A DNA stretch of 5,374 nt from Actinomycetota bacterium (GTDB lineage: Bacteria > Actinomycetota > Thermoleophilia > Solirubrobacterales > 70-9). Positions within the stretch are counted from its first letter, which is position 1. Every line of letters begins with the position of its first letter. Below the pieces are notes generated by a model, which was given only the letters and a program-made list of their open reading frames with translations, did not search any database and was not told the origin of the DNA. The DNA lies in assembly GCA_005884985.1 (NCBI GenBank), contig VAYK01000208.1:1-5374 (forward strand), in the 5' to 3' direction. A program made the position numbers and the translations under genes. Positions 1 through 4,564 of this stretch are shown here, piece by piece.

Positions 1-35
1 GTGCGACGGGGGATATAGGAGAGCGCCGGCCTCAT
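1..35 (-). CDS. Start of a downstream operon gene, probably ECF transporter T component (partial)
   Basis: Only the first 12 codons are inside the window, reading MRPALSYIPRRT. The ATG overlaps the TGA of the DUF4430 lipoprotein gene in an ATGA arrangement. A strong ribosome site, GGAGGG (complement of 41-46), lies five bases upstream of it, so this is very likely a real, translationally coupled start. A short N-terminus of the type 'SYIPR-(x)-(T/S)PLH' is common in EcfT-like transmembrane subunits of energy-coupling-factor transporters. A B12-riboswitch operon carrying DUF4430 proteins is a context where such a transporter would be expected. The start is well supported. The product is inference from 12 residues plus context, and another membrane or cobalamin protein is possible. 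Confidence 0.5.
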   Translation of the reverse strand, partial: MRPALSYIPRR

Positions 36-994
36 CCGTTCCCTCCGCGCTCGAGCGGCAGCGCCACCCGGGGCGCGTGCAACGGCGCTGCGACGGCATA
101 GCGGTCACGCAGTGCCGCCGTGTCGAGAGAGCTCGCGGCTCGCCGCACCGCAGACCTTGCCGACCCGGTGACGAGCCAGGTCGGCGGCTGACCACCGTCT
201 TGCAGCGCCGCCACGAGCCCGGCATCGGGGCCGAGATCCCTGACCGGCGTTGCGGTGGGGTCGAGAGCGATCAGGTGGTAGGCGCCGTCGATGGGGCCCT
301 TGAAAGTCGCGAACACCCCGGTCGCGGCAGGGCCGCCGCGCAACTCGTCGACTGCCGGAGCGTCGCGCACCTCGTTCCAGGGACCGACCAGGAGCCGGAG
401 CGCGTTGGTGCCGCGCGACGGCCCTCCCTCCCCGCCCTCGACGCTCGCGCGAACCCCGGCGTCAGCGAGACGACCGGCCGCGATCTGGCACGCGCTGCCT
501 GCGGCCAGGCACTCGACCCGGACCGGTTGGCGCTTGCCGTCAGCCGAGGCCTGCGCGAAGGGCTGGGGCCACGATCCGACGACCGCCGGGACTCGCATCG
601 CGTTGGTCCAGTCACGGTAGTCCCACCAGATTCGATCGCCGCCGTGGACCTGGACCTCGGCCGATCCGACCGGAGACTCGAGCCCGTTGACGTAGAAGAA
701 CCAGTCATAGCGCCGCCCGCCGCTCTCCGTGCCGGCGAGTCCGTCGATCGACTGGACGAAGCCCCCGCCATAGCGCGTCGTGATGTCGGCGCCACGATCG
801 AGGAAGCGGATCACGGTCTCCGATGAGTGTGGGTCCGTCTCCGTCTCGTCCACGAGCGTCTTCGAGCCGTAGTCCCGGGTCACCGTCAGGGTCGCCCTGC
901 CCTCGGACGATGGCCCGGGCCCAAGGCCGCAGCCGGCGGCCACGGCGGTGCAGGCCAGCGCCGCCGCCGCCACCAGGCCACGGATCCGAATCAC
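32..994 (-). CDS. DUF4430-domain lipoprotein, candidate corrinoid-binding protein
   Basis: This 320-residue protein is predicted to be exported and lipid-anchored. Basic residues (R3, R5) and an Ala-rich hydrophobic segment (7-20) lead to a lipobox-like VAAGC, with C22 the likely acylated cysteine. The -3 position is Ala rather than Leu, so the box is imperfect. Residues 34-128 carry the DUF4430 signature: DWFFYVNG at 97-104, then a Gly and GDRIWWDYRDW at 119-129. DUF4430 is also found in the C-terminal part of transcobalamin and intrinsic factor, so binding of cobalamin or a related corrinoid outside the membrane is the likely role. Residues 150-305 form a second region I do not recognise. 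The GTG start overlaps the upstream gene's TGA (GTGA), and the next gene starts over its own stop, so the three are probably co-translated under the B12 riboswitch. The domain call is confident; the ligand is inferred. Confidence 0.85.
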   Translation of the reverse strand: MIRIRGLVAAAALACTAVAAGCGLGPGPSSEGRATLTVTRDYGSKTLVDETETDPHSSETVIRFLDRGADITTRYGGGFVQSIDGLAGTESGGRRYDWFFYVNGLESPVGSAEVQVHGGDRIWWDYRDWTNAMRVPAVVGSWPQPFAQASADGKRQPVRVECLAAGSACQIAAGRLADAGVRASVEGGEGGPSRGTNALRLLVGPWNEVRDAPAVDELRGGPAATGVFATFKGPIDGAYHLIALDPTATPVRDLGPDAGLVAALQDGGQPPTWLVTGSARSAVRRAASSLDTAALRDRYAVAAPLHAPRVALPLERGGNG

Positions 995-1977
995 CGCTTG
1001 ACCACCCGCTCGCAGCTAGGGGCGATCCGGTCGTCGTGGTCGCCGCGCTTGACGATCACCTTGTCGTGGCCGCCCCCGCAGGCCACGCGATCGCGGCCGC
1101 CGTTGCGGAGATCGACCACGTCAGGACCCCTCCCGGCGTTGATCGCGTCCCAGCCGCGCGTGCCCCTGATGTGGTCGCCCTGCCCACTGCCGAAGATCCG
1201 CTTGCCGTGCGCATCCGGGCATTGGGAGGGATCGGAATCGACGCAGACCTTGACGTGGTTAGACGGGATGTCCTGCCCGCGGGTCGCCTGCAGCGTCTCG
1301 GTCCCGGCCGCGGTGTTGGTGACCATCGTGTGCCCGCCGGAACCGGTGGGCAGCGCGGCGCCCGTCACCGTGGCGCCCGCCGCGGCGCCGCGGGTGCCGT
1401 CGTCGGCGTAGGAGTAGACGGTCACCTGGTACGGAACGTTCGGCTGGGCCCTTGCCGGCGCCTTGAGCCGAAGCTCCGGAGGCGGCGGGAAGCTCGGCGT
1501 CAGGTACCAGAGGACGTCCTCCCCCCGATGCAGCTTCAGCTGGCTGCCCGAGACCTGGGAGCCCACGTGATCGCCCTTCAGGTACCAGAAGCTCGAGCCC
1601 TGCGACTCGAATCCGCCGATGCCGCAAACCCCGAGGCCGAAGCCGTCGTCGAGAAAGGCATCGGTCACCGAGAGGGGGCGAAGGTCGCGATCCCGGGCGA
1701 GCCCGTCGCGAACGACGCCGAGCGCGGTCGCGCCCTTCACCTTGACGCGATCTCCGCTGCCGCCGGTGCCCTGGCCGAAGCACCTCGCGTGCCAATCGGT
1801 CTTGATCTGAACGGTGCCCGTGTACTGGCGCTGCTCGGCCAGCGTCCTGCCGGCCGTGTTGACGACCCGCAGGTCGATGCCCTTCGTGGCCGAGGCCGCG
1901 GCGGGCAGAAGCAATGCGACGACGACCGCGGCGGCCGCGCCGCCGAGCCGGAAACAAGGTATGACCATTTGAGCCAC
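991..1977 (-). CDS. Secreted DUF4430-like protein with Ig-like region and RTX-type C-terminal repeats
   Basis: This 328-residue protein is the first gene after the B12 riboswitch. A signal peptide spans residues 1-30 (hydrophobic 14-24, then AASA before T31). Residues 33-163 resemble DUF4430: SSFWYLKGDH (128-137) and LKLHRGEDVLWYLTP (147-161) correspond to the 'FWY-x-x-G' and 'GD-x-(I/V)-x-W' blocks, with C66 and C118 as a possible disulfide. Residues 168-244 look like an Ig-like or bacterial Big-type domain. Residues 259-325 hold degenerate Gly/Asp repeats (GSGQGDHIRG, GRGPDVVD, GGGHDKVIV) like hemolysin-type Ca-binding repeats, ending in SCERV. The GTG at 1977 is used here. An ATG three codons later (1968) is equally plausible, because the purine-rich run GAGGAAGGGG sits 4 bases before the GTG and 8 before the ATG. 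B12 levels should control translation or transcription. Likely role: extracellular corrinoid capture or surface attachment, inferred from context. Confidence 0.8.
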   Translation of the reverse strand: MAQMVIPCFRLGGAAAAVVVALLLPAAASATKGIDLRVVNTAGRTLAEQRQYTGTVQIKTDWHARCFGQGTGGSGDRVKVKGATALGVVRDGLARDRDLRPLSVTDAFLDDGFGLGVCGIGGFESQGSSFWYLKGDHVGSQVSGSQLKLHRGEDVLWYLTPSFPPPPELRLKAPARAQPNVPYQVTVYSYADDGTRGAAAGATVTGAALPTGSGGHTMVTNTAAGTETLQATRGQDIPSNHVKVCVDSDPSQCPDAHGKRIFGSGQGDHIRGTRGWDAINAGRGPDVVDLRNGGRDRVACGGGHDKVIVKRGDHDDRIAPSCERVVKR

Positions 1978-2002
1978 CCCTTCCTCGAGGGTTGATACGG
2001 CT
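1971..2002 (-). promoter_or_regulatory. Possible ribosome-site hairpin (expression platform)
   Basis: Just after the riboswitch, the minus strand can pair ACCCT with GGGGT around a loop that contains the Shine-Dalgarno-like GAGGA, and outside that AGCC with GGCT. The paired 3' strand includes the GTG at 1977. This could hide the ribosome site when the riboswitch is ligand-bound. The pairing was drawn by hand, and no folding energy was computed. Confidence 0.3.
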
Positions 2003-2177
2003 GGCCGCTGGACAGGTCTCCTGGCTTCCGGGATCCGTGCCGCGCCTTCCCGGGAACGCTGTGGCGTCCCCAGTGGCTGACCGCCGCTCTGGCGGCTGCG
2101 TCGTGCGACGACGTATTACCCGGTCACAGTGGCGGGACCGCGCCGGCTTCGCACCGGACTTCCCTTGACCACCGGCC
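2003..2177 (-). promoter_or_regulatory. Cobalamin (AdoCbl-type) riboswitch
   Basis: Reading the minus strand, the hallmark cobalamin-riboswitch core appears in order. GGGAAGTCCGGTG (complement of 2152-2164) is followed by GCGAAGCCGGC and CCCGCCACTGT (complement of 2126-2136). The B12 box GCCAGGAGACCTG (complement of 2013-2025) comes next. A closing P1 helix can be drawn between GGCCGGTGG (complement of 2169-2177) and CCAGCGGCC (complement of 2003-2011), pairing GGCCG/CGGCC and TGG/CCA around one G-G mismatch. Peripheral hairpins are visible at about 2083-2099 and 2043-2072. The element ends about 25 bases before the first start codon, close enough to act on the ribosome site. Cobalamin binding normally lowers expression of the downstream transport genes. 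Confidence 0.96.
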
Positions 2178-2191
2178 GTATGTGGGGCAGC

Positions 2192-2197
2192 AGTCTA
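2192..2197 (-). promoter_or_regulatory. Candidate -10 element for the riboswitch transcript
   Basis: TAGACT on the minus strand fits the TAnnnT pattern. It would place the transcription start near 2185, just ahead of the riboswitch's first helix at 2177. No convincing -35 box is seen about 17 bases upstream, where TAGCCA lies over the stop region of the preceding gene. Position relative to the riboswitch is the main support. Confidence 0.3.
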
Positions 2198-2217
2198 ACC
2201 GGCCCCCACGACCCTGG

Positions 2218-2604
2218 CTAGCCCTGACGCTCCTCGACCTTGCGCTGGAGCTGCTCGACGACCTGGGGCATCGACTTGCGCATCCGGGAGAGCTCCCAGT
2301 GCTCGATCTTGATCACCCTGAGCGGCGAGGTGGCGACGACGCTGGCGGAGCGCTCCTGCCTCTCCAGCAGCCCCTGCTCGCCGAATACGTCGCCCGGCCC
2401 AAGGTCGGCGAGGTGCTCGCCCCCCCGCTCGACCTTGACCGTCCCTTCCTCGATCGCGTAGAAGTGGTTGGAGTAGCCCCCCTCCTTGACCACCGTCGCG
2501 CCCTCTGGGAACTCCTCGGTGGTCGCGAAGGTCGCCACCTTTTGCAGGTCTTCGTCGGGCACCTCGGCGAACAGCGGGATCTTCTTCAGCAGGCTTACGT
2601 CCAA
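2218..2604 (-). CDS. Stand-alone cyclic-nucleotide-binding domain protein
   Basis: This 128-residue protein is almost entirely one cNMP-binding (CAP_ED) domain and has no DNA-binding or channel part. The N-terminal helix LLKKIPLF (5-12) is typical of these domains. Next come a beta-roll with EGGYSNHFYAIEEGTVKV (41-58) and the phosphate-binding cassette FGEQGLLERQERSASV (74-89). E76, R85 and S86 match the positions that hold cAMP's ribose and phosphate in E. coli CRP, so nucleotide binding looks possible. A C-terminal helix (102-126) follows. The start is TTG, with GGAGGGG a few bases upstream; no ATG or GTG fits better. In the cell it would be a cytoplasmic cAMP or c-di-GMP sensor that acts through a partner. 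It lies directly upstream of the B12 riboswitch, but the riboswitch probably starts a separate transcript. Partner and ligand are unknown. Confidence 0.88.
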   Translation of the reverse strand: MDVSLLKKIPLFAEVPDEDLQKVATFATTEEFPEGATVVKEGGYSNHFYAIEEGTVKVERGGEHLADLGPGDVFGEQGLLERQERSASVVATSPLRVIKIEHWELSRMRKSMPQVVEQLQRKVEERQG

Positions 2605-2685
2605 TATCCCCTCCGGTCTGGTTGCGGCAGGGAACCTAACCGATGCGGGCGCGAACCGCCACCGAGATCCTGTGCCCGCTGGGAC

Positions 2686-2808
2686 TCAGAACTGCGGAAA
2701 GCCGAAGGTCTGGAAGAACCAGTAGATACGCATCCCCGAGTAGAGCTGGAACAGAGCGAGCGTAAGCGCCGCGGCCGCGCCAGCTGCAATCGCAAGAGCA
2801 ACTCGGCC
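2686..2808 (-). other. Hydrophobic in-frame stretch after the HesB-like stop; possible small membrane protein or readthrough tail
   Basis: Directly after the TAA of the HesB-like gene the same frame stays open for 40 codons, ending at TGA (complement of 2686-2688). Codons 3-22 read as an Ala/Leu/Val membrane-like segment beginning VALAIAAGAAAALTLALFQL. The tail is aromatic (YSGMRIYWFF) and ends in FGFPQF. That composition is unlike the Arg/Ser/Pro-rich shadow frames around it and looks like a one-pass membrane protein. No ATG, GTG or TTG lies between the TAA and the membrane segment. The first ATG is at 2733 and would leave only 15 residues. It could therefore be a readthrough tail, a protein with an unusual start (ATT or CTG), or a remnant of a frame-broken gene. 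Chance cannot be excluded. Confidence 0.3.
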
Positions 2809-3111
2809 TTAGAGCGACTCGGCCTGGACGTCGAGGCTGAAGCGGACCTGTTCGCCATCGACGTCGGCGTCGAGGAGCTTGTTGTCCAAGAACCCGGCGG
2901 CCTCCGGCTCGAGGAAGATCTGGGTGCCCTCGAGCACCTCGTCGCCCTCCTCGGCGGACTCGACCAGCGACAGCCGGAGGTCCGTTCGCGCCTTCCCTTC
3001 GCTCTCCGTGTTCACTTCCTGCGTAATCCGAAGGCCCGCGCCCTGCGGCAGTCCCGACGACGCGACGATGCTGTCGATCGCCGCCGCGGCATCCTCGGTG
3101 ATGGCAAGCAC
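2809..3111 (-). CDS. HesB/IscA-fold (Fe-S biogenesis-like) protein without cysteines
   Basis: This 100-residue protein resembles the short actinobacterial 'HesB/Fe-S cluster assembly' proteins: MLAITEDAAAAIDSIV at the start, then GLPQGAGLRI (20-29) as a typical A-type-carrier strand. EGDEVLEGTQIFLEPEAAGF, near residues 55-74, aligns with the family's 'GDxVxxxxGvxvfldpxaa' block, followed by LDNKLLDADV. The A-type carriers IscA, ErpA and SufA hold iron or an Fe-S cluster with three cysteines. This protein has none, so it probably does not carry a cluster in that way, and its job is unknown. The start is GTG, with AGGGAG six bases upstream. It may be monocistronic or run into the hydrophobic stretch and the cNMP-binding gene downstream. 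The fold assignment is by motif reading. Confidence 0.75.
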   Translation of the reverse strand: MLAITEDAAAAIDSIVASSGLPQGAGLRITQEVNTESEGKARTDLRLSLVESAEEGDEVLEGTQIFLEPEAAGFLDNKLLDADVDGEQVRFSLDVQAESL

Positions 3112-3145
3112 CTACAGCTCCCTTTGATTGCGACAGGAATCAGTG

Positions 3146-3151
3146 ACCTTA
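3146..3151 (-). promoter_or_regulatory. Candidate -10 box for the HesB-like gene
   Basis: TAAGGT on the minus strand fits TAnnnT and would give a leader of about 28 bases before the GTG at 3111. Upstream TTG-containing runs exist (around 3155-3171), but none makes a good -35 at 16-18 base spacing. Confidence 0.3.
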
Positions 3152-3188
3152 GCTGAATCAACAACCGCAACCGGCGCCGGGTCAGGCA

Positions 3189-3231
3189 GCCCGGGCCGCG
3201 GCCGGTCGGGATCTCCAACCGCGGCCCTGGC
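3189..3231. repeat. Strong inverted repeat between two minus-strand genes
   Basis: GGGCCGCGG (3193-3201) and CCGCGGCCC (3219-3227) are a perfect 9-base inverted repeat with a 17-base loop. Past one mismatch it extends by GCC/GGC to 12 pairs of 13. It lies between the minus-strand MpsC-like gene and the HesB-like gene, where a transcript end would be expected. No T-run follows on the minus strand, so it is not a standard intrinsic terminator. A Rho-linked or transcript-stabilising hairpin is possible. Confidence 0.5.
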
Positions 3232-3261
3232 CTCTCGAGCTAGGAGCTCAACCCCTGGGCG

Positions 3262-3675
3262 CTATGAGGGCTCGAGGCGAAAGATCTCGCACATGAAACG
3301 TGGCTCCTCGATCTGAACATGGCTGGCGAAGCCGATCACCCGCCGACCGGTGGCTCGCTCCACCGCGGCGCTGAAGGTCGGCCCGATCGCCTCCTGGAAC
3401 TGGGTGCGGACGCTGCCGACCACGTCCCCGCGGCCCTCGCCGATCAGGAACTCCTCGTTGGGGAGCAACTCCAAACCATCGATCAGGACGATCACCGTGT
3501 CGCCGAGGACGTGCGCCGAGGCGCTGTCCGCCGCGCGTCCGTAGGAGTCCTGATGGATGGCCAGAAAGTCGCGGCAGATCTCGTCCGCGACCTGCTCGGT
3601 GGTAGGTCCGGCGACCTCGCCACGTTGCGGGTCAGGGTCTGCCGGGCCTTGCTCGCGCGCTGGCTCCCTTTGCAT
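3262..3675 (-). CDS. Divergent DUF2294/MpsC-family protein
   Basis: This 137-residue protein has a polar, low-complexity N-terminus (1-24, Pro/Glu/Arg-rich) followed by a DUF2294 (MpsC) domain at about 25-136. Alignment by eye to the two plus-strand copies gives EQVADEICRDFLAIHQ (27-42) for the first helix. GDTVIVLIDGLELLPNEEFLI (58-78) corresponds to their NDTVVCILRGGFTTVERTLI block, and TGRRVIGFASH (109-119) to the conserved GRKVIAYMSQ strand. EIFRLEP sits at the end. The family's GKGP turn is replaced by YGRAADSA (45-52), which makes this the outlier copy. The start is ATG with a strong AGGAGGT seven bases upstream. In Staphylococcus, MpsC belongs to a membrane-potential-generating system with MpsA and MpsB; neither partner is seen here. 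No membrane segment is present, so it should be cytoplasmic. Molecular role is unclear. Confidence 0.8.
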   Translation of the reverse strand: MQREPAREQGPADPDPQRGEVAGPTTEQVADEICRDFLAIHQDSYGRAADSASAHVLGDTVIVLIDGLELLPNEEFLIGEGRGDVVGSVRTQFQEAIGPTFSAAVERATGRRVIGFASHVQIEEPRFMCEIFRLEPS

Positions 3676-3814
3676 GCCCGGTACCTCCTAATGGGTCGGT
3701 GGTGATTGCGTTTGCCTCGAACCGCGAAGGTCCGGCAACCGCCCGACTTTTCCTGTTGGGGGGTACCGTCCGATCGTGACTTACGGGTCCACCCAGGGAC
3801 GCAATGCGCCGCCC

Positions 3815-3850
3815 GATCCGGGACGCCTAGCGCCGCCTGGGACCCGGATC
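3815..3850. repeat. Inverted repeat in the divergent intergenic region
   Basis: GATCCGGG (3815-3822) and CCCGGATC (3843-3850) are perfectly complementary across a 20-base loop. The plus strand continues with TTTAGAGG, only three T residues, so a terminator is not well supported. An alternative pairing of CCCAGG (3793-3798) with CCTGGG (3836-3841) competes with it, which suggests a foldable RNA or a protein site. Confidence 0.4.
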
Positions 3851-3881
3851 TTTAGAGGATACCCCAGGCAGGAGAGCGCAA

Positions 3882-3922
3882 ACCGACCAGCAGCCCGAAA
3901 TCCTCCGGCGGCGGCGGTCGGT
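3882..3922. repeat. Inverted repeat next to the putative MpsC promoter
   Basis: ACCGACC (3882-3888) and GGTCGGT (3916-3922) are a perfect 7-base inverted repeat. The right arm ends at the TG of the extended -10 element, covering the place where RNA polymerase would contact the spacer. This is compatible with an operator but may be chance in GC-rich DNA. Confidence 0.3.
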
Positions 3923-3930
3923 GGTAGAGT
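3922..3930 (+). promoter_or_regulatory. Candidate extended -10 promoter element for the tandem MpsC genes
   Basis: TGGTAGAGT fits the extended -10 pattern TGnTAnnnT. It would start transcription near 3937, giving a leader of about 85 bases before the ATG at 4023. No clear -35 is visible, which extended -10 promoters often tolerate. Confidence 0.4.
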
Positions 3931-4022
3931 AGCCCCTGCTCGCTCGTTAGGTCTCAGGGTTTCTCTACTTTCGTTCGGGTCAGTTGTTCTTCGACAGAGC
4001 TGCCCGGGTAGTGGGTGTCCCT

Positions 4023-4451
4023 ATGAGCGTGAGCGACGCGGAGAAGGCCGGGCAGGCGCAGTTTCTGGCGGAGATTGGCCGGGGGCTCGCCGGGCTCCAT
4101 ACCGAGTACTACGGCAAGGGTCCAGCCAGGGCGAGGACCTACATGCTGAACGACACGGTGATCTGCCTGCTCGAGGAGGGCTTTACGACCGTCGAGCGGA
4201 CCCTGATCGCGGACGGCAACAGCGACGCCGTGCATAACATCCGGCGCAGTTTCCAGGCGACGATGGAGCAGCCGTTCAGGGACGTGGTGCAAGGGGCGAC
4301 CCACCGGCGGGTCCTCGCCTACATGAGCCAGATTCACAACAGCCCCGACCTCGCCGTCGAGCTCTTCGGCCTCGAGCCACAGGCTGCTCCGGTCGCGGGC
4401 GGGCACCACGAGGAGCTCGGCGCCCCGGCGCTGCCCGAACCGAATAGTTAG
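4023..4451 (+). CDS. DUF2294/MpsC-family protein, first tandem copy
   Basis: This is a 142-residue cytoplasmic protein made of one DUF2294 (MpsC) domain. The first helix is QFLAEIGRGLAGLHTEYY (13-30), followed by the hallmark GKGP turn (31-34). Then come NDTVICLL (43-50), GFTTVERTLI, the amphipathic helix IRRSFQATMEQPF, and AYMSQIH leading to the closing VELFGLEP (about 112-119). The last 23 residues are Gly/Pro/His-rich and look unstructured. Where most members, including the next copy, have GRKV or GRRV, this one has H94 (THRRV). I use the ATG at 4023, which has only a weak purine stretch upstream. An in-frame TTG at 3984 would add 13 residues with no better ribosome site. Over the 89-residue core it is about 65% identical, by hand count, to the next gene, so the two are recent duplicates. 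The biochemical function of the family is not settled. Confidence 0.85.
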   Translation: MSVSDAEKAGQAQFLAEIGRGLAGLHTEYYGKGPARARTYMLNDTVICLLEEGFTTVERTLIADGNSDAVHNIRRSFQATMEQPFRDVVQGATHRRVLAYMSQIHNSPDLAVELFGLEPQAAPVAGGHHEELGAPALPEPNS

Positions 4452-4458
4452 ACCCCAG

Positions 4459-4503
4459 CGCGCCCGTAGGGTCTTCCCGCAACTCTTCCTTGGGGCGCGT
4501 TTT
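4459..4503 (+). terminator. Terminator-like hairpin between the tandem MpsC copies
   Basis: CGCGCCC (4459-4465) pairs perfectly with GGGCGCG (4493-4499), and TTTT (4500-4503) follows. The 27-base loop contains a small inner hairpin GGG-TCTT-CCC (4469-4478). It begins seven bases after the first copy's stop codon. It could end most transcripts there or attenuate readthrough into the second copy. The T-run is short, so termination may be partial. Confidence 0.5.
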
Positions 4504-4546
4504 CAGAGAGGACAAAGGCGGGCGGTTGCAGCAGCAAGACCAACAC

Positions 4547-4556
4547 GGAGGTGATC
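4547..4556 (+). promoter_or_regulatory. Long Shine-Dalgarno match that bears on the start of the second MpsC copy
   Basis: GGAGGTGATC is a 10-base match to the usual anti-Shine-Dalgarno end of 16S rRNA (GATCACCTCC). The in-frame GTG at 4565 lies eight bases after it, 13 after the GGAGG core, which is long but usable. A GTG at 4551 overlaps the site but is in another frame. Confidence 0.5.
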
Positions 4557-4564
4557 AGCACCCA

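Larger units (their letters stand above)
3676..4022. other. 347-base divergent intergenic region
   Basis: This stretch lies between the divergent MpsC copies, and I see no convincing gene in it. It holds the AGGAGGT ribosome site of the minus gene (complement of 3683-3689). It also has two inverted repeats (3815-3850 and 3882-3922) and an extended -10-like element at 3922-3930 for the plus genes. An open plus frame through it (from GTG 3776) has shadow-like Arg/Pro/Gly composition and runs out of frame into the MpsC gene. No tRNA T-arm with matching stem was found. Confidence 0.6.

Noticed and set aside
77..826. 249-codon open frame on the plus strand
   Set aside because: It is antisense to the DUF4430 lipoprotein, with typical GC-rich shadow composition.
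823..1995. 390-codon open frame on the plus strand
   Set aside because: It lies opposite the two DUF4430 genes and has Arg/Ala/Pro-rich shadow composition with no recognisable domain. The minus-strand genes have signal peptides, domains and riboswitch control.
2595..2858. 87-codon minus-strand frame overlapping the HesB-like gene's end and the cNMP gene's start
   Set aside because: It has Ser/Arg-rich shadow composition. The other frame in the same place encodes the coherent membrane-like stretch.
2182..3156. 324-codon open frame on the plus strand
   Set aside because: It is antisense to the cNMP-binding and HesB-like genes, both of which have clear family motifs and ribosome sites. Its own translation shows no domain.
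3697..3730. GGTTCGAGG on the minus strand, like a tRNA T-loop
   Set aside because: The flanking bases do not form a T-stem, and no acceptor or anticodon arms fit around it.
3776..4237. Plus-strand open frame across the divergent intergenic region
   Set aside because: It overlaps the first tandem MpsC gene in another frame, is Arg/Gly/Pro-rich, and has no ribosome site or family motif.
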